Shown here: positions 51,101 through 54,945 of the stretch, in pieces | Position numbering within the stretch: the first letter of the stretch is position 1 | Layout of the letters: each line of letters begins with the position of its first letter | Assembly: GCA_036365145.1 (NCBI GenBank) | Contig: JAEOAD010000013.1 | Location: forward strand, 43,465,001-43,529,000 | Direction of reading: 5' to 3' | Length of the DNA: 64,000 nt | From: Orientallactaga sibirica | Lineage: Eukaryota > Chordata > Mammalia > Rodentia > Dipodidae | Program-made: the position numbers and the translations under genes | Notes under the pieces: model-generated | The model's database searches: none | Seen by the model: only the letters and a program-made list of their open reading frames with translations | What the model was told of the DNA's origin: nothing

Positions 51101-51490
51101 ATTTTGTGGGGCTGGAGTGTTGGCTTAGTGGTTAAGGCACTTGCCTGCAAATCCAAAGGACCTTGGTTCAATTCCCCAGAACCCACGTAAGCCAGATGCA
51201 CAAGGGGGGCACATGCATCTGGAGTTCATTTGCAGTGGCTGGAGGCCCTGGCGTGCCCATTCTCTCTCTCTCTCAAATAAGTAAAACAAAACAAAACAAA
51301 ACAAAAAACTATTTTTTTTAAAAAAAGAATTTTGTAACATTTCTTCTCATACTTGTATGTTCCTAATTTCCAGGTGTATATTTGGGTTTTAAATGAAGAA
51401 CAAGAGTACAAGAGAGCTTTTGATTTGGGAGCAACTGGAGTGATGACAGACTATCCAACAAAGCTTAAGGATTTTTTACACAATTTTTAA
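7246..51490 (+). CDS. GDPD1: Glycerophosphodiester phosphodiesterase domain-containing 1 (GDE4), ten coding exons
   Basis: Spliced coding sequence: 7246-7387, 13644-13686, 21298-21433, 23793-23838, 35797-35915, 36828-36917, 44874-45007, 48492-48551, 50210-50261 and 51374-51490. This is 939 nt encoding 312 residues, against 314 in human. The family member is a membrane enzyme hydrolysing lysophospholipids (lysophospholipase D activity, yielding lysophosphatidic acid and related products). The sequence shows an N-terminal hydrophobic anchor (residues about 4-24), the HRGG motif with catalytic His45-Arg46, the ELD metal motif (Glu72, Asp74), the second catalytic His87 in SHDEN, and a second hydrophobic stretch (about 198-221). 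The GDPD fold ends with [13 protein letters not shown] near 293-305. All introns are GT-AG, and phases join to a single open frame. The start is chosen because the first residues, [18 protein letters not shown], match the known N-terminus and the ATG lies in the CpG island. The C-terminus ends HNF, apparently two residues shorter than human. Confidence 0.97.
7388..8370 (+). other. GDPD1: GDPD1 intron 1, 5' part
   Basis: GC-rich to about 7880 as part of the CpG island, then unique AT-richer DNA with no repeat or gene recognised. Intron 1 spans 7388-13643. Confidence 0.7.
8375..10390. repeat. Dense SINE cluster in intron 1
   Basis: A chimeric B1+/B2L- piece (8375-8460), B1 - (8466-8656), B2L - (8662-8866), B1 + 3' part (8920-9020), deleted B1 - (9060-9135), B2L - (9137-9270 and 9290-9447), four consecutive B1 - (9448-9590, 9593-9740, 9745-9895, 9912-10083), B1 + (10114-10262) and truncated B2L + (10267-10390). 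No coding potential beyond recurrent SINE frames. Confidence 0.75.
10391..10712. other. Unique intron 1 DNA
   Basis: About 320 bp without a recognised repeat or gene. Confidence 0.5.
10715..11316. repeat. B2L cluster with a B2L/B1 junction
   Basis: B2L - (10715-10912), an (ATTT)n run (10918-10960), a truncated B2L - (to about 11067) that joins directly to the 3' half of a B1 - (11068-11128), then B2L - (11131-11310). Confidence 0.7.
11317..11397 (+). repeat. (TATG)n microsatellite
   Basis: About twenty TATG units with interspersed TGTG variants. The long frame read through it (YVCMYVCM...) is an artefact of the repeat. Confidence 0.95.
11398..13565. repeat. SINE cluster, 3' part of intron 1
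   Basis: B1 + fragment (11398-11449), unique DNA (11450-11595), B1 + (11599-11748), B2L + (11775-11960), unique (11960-12200), B2L - (12205-12346), B1 - (12355-12530), diverged B1 + (12620-12770), truncated B1 + (12779-12832), a B1 + head facing a B1 - (12858-13015), B2L - with an internal duplication (13017-13281), B1 + fragments (13282-13365, 13410-13560). Confidence 0.7.
13130..13265 (-). repeat. 68-bp tandem duplication inside a B2L
   Basis: cttacatgggtactgtggaa begins at 13130 and again at 13198, and the 68-bp units differ by about one base (ccttaacc against cctcaacc). The unit covers the B-box half of a reverse B2L. Confidence 0.95.
13644..13686 (+). CDS. GDPD1: GDPD1 coding exon 2
   Basis: 43 nt, codons 48 (split) to 62 (split), encoding the [13 protein letters not shown] stretch that follows the HRGG motif. 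Acceptor ttaacag|GTGCTGG, donor CA|gtaagt. Confidence 0.96.
13800..14500. repeat. B1 and B2L copies in intron 2
   Basis: B1 - (13800-13955), B1 - (13975-14120), unique DNA (14120-14290), B2L - (14295-14500). The last contains the GCGCCCCCTTGTGCA form of the CTCF-like core on the minus strand. Confidence 0.7.
14501..15095 (-). repeat. B1/B2L chimera and a 169-bp imperfect tandem duplication
   Basis: A B1 - breaks off at about 14557 into a B2L -. Then ccagctctaaccttgttttc occurs at 14675 and 14844, and about 85 bp after each copy are nearly identical. The rest of the unit is alignable but diverged (ctggccactgtgaatgaa in both). This is an older duplication within the B2L. Confidence 0.75.
15103..15151 (+). 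repeat. (CA)n(TA)n microsatellite
   Basis: About seventeen CA units followed by about seven TA units. Confidence 0.95.
15152..15545 (-). repeat. B1 - and B2L -
   Basis: B1 - (15152-15320) and B2L - (15345-15542), recognised by their usual heads and tails. Confidence 0.75.
15546..15788 (-). mobile_element. B2X SINE (longer B2L variant)
   Basis: This variant has the B2L head but a longer middle, read on the minus strand as gatgcaaaggcgcaatgctg, and then a CTCF-like stretch CCACAAGGGAGCAC (15650-15663, minus). The T-run at 15549-15572 is its poly(A). Confidence 0.8.
15789..16450. repeat. B1 copies in intron 2
   Basis: B1 - (15800-15962), truncated B1 - (16013-16110), diverged B1 + (16170-16290), B1 + (16304-16450). 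Confidence 0.7.
16451..17983. repeat. Old and young SINEs in intron 2
   Basis: Diverged B1 - copies (16590-16730, 16735-16880, 17064-17210), a younger B1 - (16910-17063), B2L - (17400-17590), B1 + (17612-17760), an (AAAAT)n run (17762-17812), B1 + (17816-17965). The stretch 17211-17400 is unique. Confidence 0.65.
17984..18031. repeat. (TA)n microsatellite
   Basis: About 24 uninterrupted TA units next to a B1 A-tail. Confidence 0.95.
18032..19385. repeat. SINE cluster, middle of intron 2
   Basis: B1 + (18036-18190), B1 - (18256-18380) joined to a diverged B2L - (to 18485), B1 - (18490-18615), B1 - (18670-18830), B1 - fragment (18950-19035), B1 - (19048-19200), B2L - (19201-19388). Confidence 0.65.
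19386..20240 (-). other. Unidentified retroposed-looking segment
   Basis: About 850 bp with no match to the SINEs or to the L1 3' UTR seen elsewhere here. It starts with a T-run (19388-19406), so if it is a retroposon it lies on the minus strand with its poly(A) here. Two minus-strand frames of 69 codons (19507-19716, 19694-19903) are not proteins I recognise. It could be an older L1, an LTR-element internal part, or an mRNA retrocopy. Confidence 0.4.
20241..21055 (-). repeat. B1 and B2L copies before exon 3
   Basis: B1 - (20240-20345), old B1 - (20350-20420), unique DNA (20420-20580), B2L - (20590-20830), and a diverged long-form B2L - (20835-21055). The interval 21056-21297 is unique and leads into the exon 3 acceptor. 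Confidence 0.65.
21298..21433 (+). CDS. GDPD1: GDPD1 coding exon 3
   Basis: 136 nt, codons 62 (split) to 107. Encodes the metal-binding ELD (E72, D74) and the second catalytic His (H87, in VVVSHDENL). Acceptor tttcttcag|TGCAGT, donor TGT|gtaagt. Confidence 0.97.
21490..22605. repeat. SINEs in intron 3
   Basis: B1 - (21490-21632), B1 - (21660-21830), B1 - (21832-21983), B2L - (21985-22180), diverged B1 + (22230-22370), B2L + (22376-22590). Confidence 0.7.
22606..22990 (+). mobile_element. B2L SINE split by a nested B1
   Basis: The B2L runs 22606-22662 and resumes at 22813-22990. The break holds a reverse B1 (22663-22812) flanked by a perfect 13-bp duplication, cctgaccacccag, at 22650-22662 and 22813-22825. 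Confidence 0.93.
22663..22812 (-). mobile_element. B1 nested in a B2L
   Basis: Near-consensus reverse B1 inside the B2L, with the 13-bp perfect TSD described for its host. It is younger than that B2L. Confidence 0.93.
22991..23284 (+). repeat. B1 + and truncated B2L
   Basis: B1 + (22991-23140), unique sequence, then a B2L head (23221-23262) that ends abruptly in an A-run after cttgcctg. The rest of that B2L is missing. Confidence 0.7.
23285..23735 (+). mobile_element. L1 3' UTR fragment carrying a B1
   Basis: L1 3' UTR sequence (ctccagacacaaaatggcct onward) is interrupted at 23408-23570 by a B1 + and resumes with gagagactgattgagagggg, ending gttgtcaataataagtaaat and an (AAAT)n tail. The B1 sits at the same point as in the L1 at 2208. 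Confidence 0.88.
23793..23838 (+). CDS. GDPD1: GDPD1 coding exon 4
   Basis: 46 nt, codons 108 to 123 (split), [15 protein letters not shown]. Acceptor cttttgaag|GAGCTT, donor AAAG|gtaatg. Confidence 0.96.
23921..24645. repeat. SINEs at the start of intron 4
   Basis: B1 - (23921-24080), B2L - (24085-24280), diverged B1 + (24310-24450), B2L + (24455-24645). Confidence 0.7.
24646..24728 (+). repeat. (AATAC)n pentanucleotide microsatellite
   Basis: About sixteen AATAC units with two AGTAC variants near the start, grown from the A/T tail of the preceding B2L. Repetitive frames read through it are artefacts. Confidence 0.97.
24747..24950 (+). repeat. B1 + and (ATAA)n
   Basis: B1 + (24747-24893) with an expanded (AAAT)n tail (24897-24950). 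Confidence 0.85.
24953..25198 (+). mobile_element. B2X SINE
   Basis: Long-form B2L with the extra gatgcaaagtgatgcaaggg segment and the ctgagaggctgctggcgcac 3' part. Its CTCF-like site is degraded (cctacaaggaggcac, 25077-25091). Confidence 0.88.
25245..26185. repeat. B1 copies, A-rich and (TTCC)n tracts
   Basis: B1 + (25245-25388), long A-rich run (25389-25470), pyrimidine-rich (TTCC)n (25556-25605), B1 - (25608-25755), unique DNA (25760-25960), old B1-like - (25960-26060). Confidence 0.65.
26186..27117 (-). repeat. Run of reverse B1s with one B2L
   Basis: B1 - (26190-26347), B2L - (26395-26600), B1 - (26610-26765), partial B1 - (26790-26837), B1 - (26840-26965), B1 - (26968-27117). Confidence 0.75.
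27118..27457 (-). mobile_element. B1 nested inside a B1
   Basis: A host B1 - (27118-27200 and 27359-27457) is split by a second, younger B1 - at 27201-27358. The perfect 15-bp duplication tcactctgtattctt at 27186-27200 and 27359-27373 proves the order. Confidence 0.95.
27465..27665 (-). mobile_element. B2L SINE
   Basis: Complete reverse B2L ending in aaccatccctccagccc. Confidence 0.85.
27686..27921 (-). mobile_element. L1 3' UTR fragment
   Basis: Reverse L1 3' UTR (tttattgacaacttccataa at its 3' end, through ctctccatcatatcccctcc, to ggatatccaggccattttgt). This copy has no B1 at the site where those at 2208 and 23408 do. Confidence 0.88.
27922..28970. repeat. SINE cluster
   Basis: B1 - (27925-28095), B1 - (28096-28240), B2L + with a (CA)n (28279-28500), B2L + (28529-28730), B2L - (28745-28960). 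Confidence 0.7.
28975..29232 (-). mobile_element. B2X SINE
   Basis: Reverse long-form B2L. On the minus strand it carries CCACAAGAGGGCAC (29097-29110), a good CTCF-like core. Confidence 0.85.
29236..30570. other. Old repeats and unique intron 4 DNA
   Basis: 29240-29560 resembles a highly diverged reverse B2/B3-type SINE (catctggctttacctgggtg and accgagccttctcccc are recognisable). 29561-30230 is unique AT-rich DNA. 30230-30570 is another diverged B3-like repeat with a GT-rich start, continuing after the B2L at 30584. Confidence 0.5.
30584..30814 (+). mobile_element. B2L inserted in an old B3-like repeat
   Basis: B2L starting ggctggagagatggcgtagt is bounded by the perfect 13-bp duplication aagaagtgctctt at 30571-30583 and 30815-30827. 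Confidence 0.93.
30925..32480. repeat. SINE cluster
   Basis: B1 - with a long T-run (30925-31098), old B1-like - (31100-31200), B1 - (31240-31400), B1 + (31514-31665), partial B2L (31690-31780), unique (31780-31915), B1 + (31917-32060), B1 + (32112-32258), B2L + (32270-32480). Confidence 0.7.
32530..32795 (+). mobile_element. Probable B4 SINE (ID head fused to B1)
   Basis: 32606-32690 reads as an ID-like tRNA head (ggggctggtgatatagtaca, then a B-box-like gtgggttcaaagcc) followed by a B1-like right half (tggcacccacctgtaatccc, ggcaggaggatcag). B4 is known as an ID-B1 fusion. A short old B1 piece precedes it (32530-32605). Confidence 0.65.
32850..33245 (+). other. LTR-like or unique segment
   Basis: About 390 bp with no SINE content. 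It ends in a TATA-like ctataaaaac (33236-33245), which would suit an old LTR, but I see no matching termini or duplication. Confidence 0.3.
33250..34672. repeat. SINE cluster with nested B1
   Basis: B1 + (33250-33400), (GAAA)n (33400-33465), B2L + (33468-33690), B1 + (33694-33830), B1 fragment (33850-33900), a B1 + (33948-33976 and 34127-34235) split by a B1 - (33977-34125) with tgcacaccttt on both sides, B2L + (34280-34470), B2L - (34475-34660). Confidence 0.7.
34687..34757 (+). mobile_element. Very short L1 3'-tail insertion
   Basis: About 70 bp of the L1 3' end (ggttgttgtctacaattatg and gaagttgtcaatt plus A-run) with perfect 12-bp duplication aatctgtagata at 34675-34686 and 34758-34769. 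An extreme 5' truncation. Confidence 0.9.
34931..35193 (+). mobile_element. B2X SINE with consensus CTCF-like core
   Basis: Long-form B2L flanked by the 20-bp perfect duplication aaattataggttaaaaaaaa (34911-34930 and 35194-35213). It contains CCACAAGGGGGCGC at 35075-35088. Confidence 0.93.
35797..35915 (+). CDS. GDPD1: GDPD1 coding exon 5
   Basis: 119 nt, codons 123 (split) to 162, covering [14 protein letters not shown] and the core strand [11 protein letters not shown]. Acceptor tttctcag|CATGCC. The donor AAG|gtactg is the weakest of the gene, lacking G at +5. Confidence 0.97.
35916..36827 (+). other. GDPD1: GDPD1 intron 5 with a B1 and a SINE fold-back
   Basis: 912 bp: unique DNA (35916-36205), B1 + (36215-36380), unique (36380-36515), then a B1 - (36515-36636) running straight into the 3' part of a B1 + (36637-36690). 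The opposed arms around ggtagggtctc and gagaccctacc can pair. Confidence 0.75.
36828..36917 (+). CDS. GDPD1: GDPD1 coding exon 6
   Basis: 90 nt, codons 163-192, in phase 0 at both ends ([18 protein letters not shown] and following). Skipping this exon would keep the frame but remove 30 residues of the barrel. Acceptor catacag|GTTTCA, donor GAG|gtaagc. Confidence 0.97.
36985..39914. repeat. SINE cluster, intron 6 part 1
   Basis: B1 - (36985-37130), unique (37135-37335), B1 + (37337-37478), B1 + (37479-37635), B1 + (37760-37900), B1 + (37987-38135), B2L + (38145-38360), B1 + (38365-38520), B1 - (38595-38775), B2L - (38780-38990), B1 - (39010-39165), B1 - (39185-39350), unique (39350-39560), B1 - (39565-39737), B2L - (39740-39914). 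Confidence 0.7.
39915..40046 (-). repeat. 33-bp tandem repeat with a 66-bp higher-order period
   Basis: Four copies of caccataattgctaagtcat plus ctctccagacaaa start at 39915, 39948, 39981 and 40014. Units alternate: aattg with ctccag, then aactg with ctctag, so the true repeat is a 66-bp dimer present twice. The unit is the A-box end of a reverse B2L. Confidence 0.95.
40060..40225 (-). mobile_element. B1 SINE
   Basis: Reverse B1 from the T-run to ccaccacacccggc. Confidence 0.85.
40226..40650 (-). other. Unique segment, possible mRNA retrocopy
   Basis: Non-SINE sequence. On the minus strand there is a 45-codon open frame starting [20 protein letters not shown] (40386 down to 40249) with an AATAAA 12 bp beyond its stop (40232-40237). 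I do not recognise the protein and no poly(A) or TSD is clear, so a chance frame is likely. Confidence 0.3.
40720..42340. repeat. SINE cluster, intron 6 part 2
   Basis: B2L - (40720-40940), B1 - (40940-41085), B2L - (41090-41320), a B1 - (41319-41402, 41570-41635) split by a truncated B1 + with an (AAC)n tail (41403-41570), B2L - (41690-41870), truncated B1 - (41880-41980), B1 - (41985-42135), B1 + (42165-42330). Confidence 0.7.
42347..42615 (+). mobile_element. B2X SINE with consensus CTCF-like core
   Basis: Long-form B2L with CCACAAGGGGGCGC at 42489-42502. The sequence ggttccaatctccag is duplicated in tandem (42405-42434), as in the B2X copy at 34931, which marks the two as one sub-lineage. 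Confidence 0.9.
42630..44516. repeat. SINE cluster, intron 6 part 3
   Basis: B2L + (42630-42860), a short old repeat resembling an L1/DNA-element tail (42880-42990), old B1 + (42990-43080), B1 + (43120-43260), B2L + (43283-43480), B1 + 3' part (43486-43540), B1 - (43630-43790), B1 - (43930-44065 and 44289-44310) split by a B2L + (44068-44285), a (TA)n (44338-44357), B1 - (44358-44516). 44520-44873 is unique. Confidence 0.65.
44874..45007 (+). CDS. GDPD1: GDPD1 coding exon 7
   Basis: 134 nt, codons 193 to 237 (split). Encodes the second hydrophobic stretch, [19 protein letters not shown] and following, which may be membrane-associated. Acceptor gtgttttag|AATTCA, donor AA|gtaagt. Confidence 0.97.
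45008..45440. other. Unique DNA and probable ancient LTR remnant
   Basis: 45165-45430 (tggttcaaatgtagtctgaa, ccaatgtagcagtgttgaat, ttgaagaggtgattaagcct) has the general pattern of mammalian MaLR LTRs as I recall them. No termini are evident. Confidence 0.35.
45441..46065 (-). repeat. B1 - and nested B2Ls
   Basis: Truncated B1 - (45441-45555). A B2L - (45575-45720, resuming 45955-46065) is split by a second B2L - (45725-45955). The inner copy has gcgcccccttgtgcatctgc, a CTCF-like core on the minus strand. Confidence 0.75.
46377..46906 (+). pseudogene. DNAJC19: DNAJC19 (TIM14) processed pseudogene
   Basis: Intronless copy of the mitochondrial import-motor J-protein mRNA in GDPD1 intron 7, same strand. 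The ATG is at 46469; the frame reads [19 protein letters not shown] and keeps the [16 protein letters not shown] stretch and the HPD motif (46736-46744). A one-base insertion (extra T at 46751) shifts the frame just after HPDKG, giving an early stop near 46780; the original stop position would be 46818-46820. It carries 5'-UTR-like GC-rich sequence, an AATAAA at 46884-46889 and a poly(A) remnant. Near-perfect 16-bp duplications (aaaatactgaaaagga 46361-46376, aaaatattgaaaagga 46907-46922) and a TT/AAAA insertion point show L1-mediated retroposition. Confidence 0.95.
46923..48120. repeat. SINEs and (CA)n in intron 7
   Basis: Old B1 + (46923-47040), B1 + (47047-47205), old B1 + (47260-47410), B1 - (47475-47650), B2L - with a (CA)n of about 20 units (47705-47930; CA at 47791-47830), diverged B1 + with a 35-bp A-run (47985-48119). 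Confidence 0.7.
48121..48491 (+). other. GDPD1: Unique 3' end of intron 7
   Basis: AT-rich unique sequence, no gene or repeat recognised, ending in the exon 8 acceptor. Confidence 0.6.
48492..48551 (+). CDS. GDPD1: GDPD1 coding exon 8
   Basis: 60 nt, codons 237 (split) to 257 (split): [19 protein letters not shown]. Acceptor taccttag|GCTAAA, donor GATAT|gtaagc. Confidence 0.96.
48552..50209 (+). other. GDPD1: GDPD1 intron 8, mostly unique
   Basis: Only two SINEs are seen, B1 + (48993-49145) and B1 - (49515-49665). The remaining stretches (48552-48990, 49146-49515, 49666-50209) show no repeat or gene. This is the least SINE-loaded part of the gene body. Confidence 0.7.
50210..50261 (+). CDS. 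GDPD1: GDPD1 coding exon 9
   Basis: 52 nt, codons 257 (split) to 274: [17 protein letters not shown]. Acceptor tccccctag|CTTACT, donor CAA|gtaagt. Confidence 0.96.
50270..50725 (-). repeat. Diverged B1 - and B2L -
   Basis: B1 - with an internal duplication (50270-50485) and B2L - (50490-50710). Confidence 0.7.
50779..51047 (+). mobile_element. Composite retroposon: B1 joined to L1 3' tail
   Basis: A B1 (50779-50925) continues directly into L1 3'-UTR tail (gggaggggatatgatggaga to ggtgtcaataaaaataaaaa). The whole unit lies between 18-bp duplications taaaaggtcagttttaag (50761-50778) and taaaaggtcagttctaag (51048-51065), 17 of 18 matching. No duplication separates the B1 from the L1 part, so the two entered together. 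Confidence 0.88.
51105..51330 (+). mobile_element. B2L SINE just upstream of the last exon
   Basis: Complete B2L ending (AACAA)n, about 45 bp before the exon 10 acceptor. Flanks aaagaattttgtgg and aaaagaattttgtaac suggest a duplication aaagaattttgt. Confidence 0.85.
51374..51490 (+). CDS. GDPD1: GDPD1 coding exon 10 and stop
   Basis: 117 nt, codons 275-312 plus TAA (51488-51490). Encodes [19 protein letters not shown] and the conserved C-terminal GVMTDYP signature. Acceptor atttccag|GTGTAT. Confidence 0.97.
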   Translation: MYIWVLNEEQEYKRAFDLGATGVMTDYPTKLKDFLHNF

Positions 51491-52310
51491 GCATAGCAAA
51501 GGCACTCAAAAATATTCCAAGGAAACATGAAAAAAAATTTCATCGTCGTTTCCCCAAGATATTTCCAGAATGGCAAAAGGTTTAATCAGTTAAGTTTTTA
51601 TTACCTCATTTTCAAGCTTCAATGAGAATGTAGAGACTACTCTATATTGTACATTTATTTTCAACAACATTGCATATTTTACACTTGTAAATTGTTGTAA
51701 AAGATAATTAGTTATGAGATATAAGTAGATTATTGAGCAACATGTCTGTATATGATGCAGTATTGTACTATTATAAGTAATTCTGAAGTCAAAGACAAGA
51801 GGCTCAGTTTGGCATTGGAATACAATCAACCAACTTAGTAAGAGAAAATCATTGAACCAGGTAGAGTAGTTCAAGCTTGAAATCCCAGCTCTCAAGAAGC
51901 TAAGACAAGAGGATCACAAATTTGAAGCCCTCCTGGGTTATATAGTGAGACCATGTCTTAAAGAATTAAAAAAAGAAAGCCGGGCGTGGTGGCGCACACC
52001 TTTAATCCCAGCACTCAGGAGGCAGAGGTAGGAGGATTGCCGTGAGTTCAAGGCCACCCTGAGACTCCAGAGTGAGACCCTACCTCGAAAAACCAAAAAT
52101 AAAAAAAAAGAATTACTGAAGGCCATGACAGCTGTTGGGGTTGTCTTGTTATTTTTAGGTGATTTTAGTTTCAAGGGAAAAGGGCAGTGAGAGAAGAGTT
52201 TGAAAATCAATGAAGTAATTATATGACAAGTTATACACTTAACAGAAGGAAGATCATAATTGACAATGTTTATTACATGTTCAGAAATAAAGTCTGAAGG
52301 CTGAATTATA
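51491..52310 (+). other. GDPD1: GDPD1 3' UTR (probable extent)
   Basis: Unique AT-rich sequence continues from the stop to a candidate poly(A) signal at 52286. It includes an old B1 + (51860-51965) and a younger B1 + with a shortened right half (51980-52105), both in sense orientation. The end is inferred, not proven. Confidence 0.65.
52286..52291 (+). terminator. GDPD1: Candidate GDPD1 poly(A) signal AATAAA
   Basis: AATAAA lies in cagaaataaagtctgaagg, about 800 bp after the stop and outside any SINE tail, which makes it the best candidate. Other AATAAA matches nearby fall in SINE tails. Confidence 0.55.
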
Positions 52311-52394
52311 TTTCAATTGCTATTATTGATAACAGGGACATTGTATTTGGAATCTTTTCAGATGTGCACCAATGCTACTATATCTATTTTTTAA

Positions 52395-52455
52395 ATATTT
52401 TTATTATTGACAACTTCTATAATTATAGACCATGATAATTCCCTTGCCCCCATTT
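52395..52455 (-). mobile_element. Short L1 3' tail
   Basis: tattgacaacttctataatt and atagaccatgataattcc match the reverse L1 3' end. About 60 bp long. Confidence 0.75.
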
Positions 52456-52504
52456 TTAAAATTTATTTATTTTTATTACCATGCCCAGCTCTCACATTTC
52501 CTTG

Positions 52505-52686
52505 CTGTTTTTTTTGTTTTTTTTTTGTTTTGTTTTTGAGGTAGGGTTTCACTCTAGCCCAGGTTGACCTGGAATTCACTATATAGTCTCAGGGTGGCCT
52601 TGAACTCACAGACATCCTCCTACCTCTGCCTCCTGAGGGCTGAAAGATTAAAGACGTGTACTACCACACCTGGCTTTACTTTTTTC

Positions 52687-52726
<40 letters not shown>

Positions 52727-53145
52727 TCGTTCGTTTGTTCTTTCTTTCTTTCTTTCTTTTTCTTTCTCTCTTTTTTTTTTAAATTTTTAAATTTTTTTTT
52801 TTTTTGAGGTTGGGTGTTGCTTTAGCCCAGGCTGACCTGGAAGTCACTATATAGTCTCAGGATGGTCTCAAACTCATGTTGATCTTCCTACCTCTGCCTC
52901 CTGAATTACTTTAATCCCTCCTGGGATTAAAGGTGTTACAGGTTAGCCTGGGCTAGAGTAAAACACTACTTCAAACAAATAGAAAAATAGGACTCACCGG
53001 GTGTGGTGGTGCATGCCTTTAATCCCAGTACTCGGGAGGCAGAGGTAGGAGGATCACTGTGAGTTCGAGGCCACCCTGAGACTACATAGTGATTTCCAGG
53101 TCAGCCTGAGTGAGACCCTACCTCGAAAAATCAAAAAAAGAAAAA
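52505..53145. repeat. B1s, (TTTC)n and a B1 fold-back
   Basis: B1 - (52505-52680), (TTTC)n (52687-52770), a B1 - (52795-52930) meeting a B1 + 3' end (52940-52980), and B1 + (52997-53140). Confidence 0.7.
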
Positions 53146-53149
53146 AAAG

Positions 53150-53365
53150 CAAAATAGGACTTGTTGCTGGCTCCTGAATGTCCAGGTTCTGGTAAGCCTT
53201 CTTTTGTCTCAGCCGAGTCAGTCTGAGATGAGGGAAACCATCCCCTCCATCTCTACTCACACATGGGCTTTACCCCCTCTTGGCTCCCTCATGGCTGAAG
53301 TTCTCTGTACTTCCTACTCTTTCCTTCTCTTAATCTAATAAAGTCTCTTTAAACCTTAAAGAAAA
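53150..53365 (+). other. LTR-like 3' end
   Basis: ccctcttggctccctcatgg followed by taataaagtctctttaaacc resembles an R-U5 end of an ERV LTR with its poly(A) signal. No 5' end or duplication is visible. Confidence 0.35.
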
Positions 53366-53404
53366 ACAGATAAATAAAATAAATAAGAAAATATAAAATT
53401 TTAA

Positions 53405-54945
53405 GTTGGGCCTGATGGCTCATGTCTTTATCCTAGTACTTGGGGTGCAGAGGTTGGAGGATTGCTGTAAGTTTAAGGCCAGCCTGGGCCAGAGTGAGTT
53501 CCTACCTTAAAAAGACTAAAAATAAAATTTAAAAAATTAAAAATTTTTTAACCTTGACAGTTTGATCCTACATCTAGATTTTCAATAATATCTTCAATCC
53601 TGATAATCATACTAAGTGAATAAAAGCCAGGTGTGGTGGCACACACCTTTAATCCTAGCACTTAGGAGGCCAAGGTAGGAGGATGATTGCCATGAGTTTG
53701 AGGCCACCCTGAGGTTCAGGTCAACCTGGGCTAGAATGAGACTCTACGTGGAAAAACCAAAAACAAAAAAATAACTAAATAGATAAAAATGCATATCACT
53801 GCTTCTTTTCTTTTCTTTTCTTTCTTTTTTTTTTGGTTTTTTTTTTTTTTTTTTTATTTTTATTTATTTATTTATTTTTATTTATTAATTAATTTATTTA
53901 TTTTTGGTTTTTCAAGGTTGAGTCTTGCTCTAGCTCAGGCTGACCTGGAATTCACTATGTAGTCTTAGGTAGCCTTGAACTCATGGCGATCCTCTTACCT
54001 CTGCCTCCTGAATGCTAGAATTAAAGGCATGTGCCACCACACCTGGCACATATCATTGTTTCCAATAGTTATAAGTATGAGCCACTTTTCCTGATCCTTA
54101 AACATCCATTCTTCTGGGCTGGAGAGGTGGCTTAGCAGTTAAGGCGTTTGCCTGCAAAACCAAAGGATCCCGGTTCAATTCTCCAGGAGCCACGTATGCC
54201 ATATGCACAAGGGAGCGCATGCATATGGAGTTTGTTTGCAGTGGCTGGAGGTCCTGGTGTGCCCATTCTCTCTCTCTCTCTCAAATAAATAAATAATTTT
54301 TTTTTTTTTTTTGGTTTTTCGAGATAAGGTGTCACTCTGTCTCAGGCTGACCTGGAATTCACTACATAGTCTCAGGGCGGCATCGAACTCATGGCGATCC
54401 TCCTACCTCTGCCTTGGGAGTGCTGGGATTAAAGGCATGCACCACCACGACCGGCTTAAATAAATAATTTTTTTTTAAAAAAAAGCCATTCTTCTGAAAA
54501 AAAAAATCCATTCTTCTGAGTATTAAGTACTAACAGAATTTCCCAAACGTTAGAAATCATTTTGTCAGCTTTTCTGTTTCTATTTTTTAAAATTTATTTA
54601 TTTTTATTGACAACTCCTTAATTGTAGACAATATCCCATGGTACTTCCCTCCCTCTCCCCACTTTCCCCTTTGAAACTCCACTCTCCATCATATCCCTTC
54701 TACTTTTTAAAATTTTTGTTTATTTTTATTTATTTATTAGCAACAGACACAGAGAAAGAGGCAGAGAAAGAGAGAGAGAGAATGAACATGCCAGGGCCTC
54801 CAGCCACTGCAAATGAACTCCAGATGCATGTGCCACCTTGTGCATCTTGCATCTGGCTTACATGGGTACTGGGGAATCGAGCCTTGAACCTGGGTCCTTA
54901 GGCTTCACAGGCAAGTGCTTAACTGCTAAGCCATCTCTCCAGCCT
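53405..54945. repeat. SINE and L1-tail cluster
   Basis: B1 + (53405-53520), B1 + (53625-53760), T-rich DNA and B1 - (53800-54050), B2L + (54115-54297) whose tail holds a nested B1 - (54298-54455; aaataaataatttttt on both sides), reverse L1 3' tail (54595-54705), B2L - (54710-54945). Confidence 0.7.
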
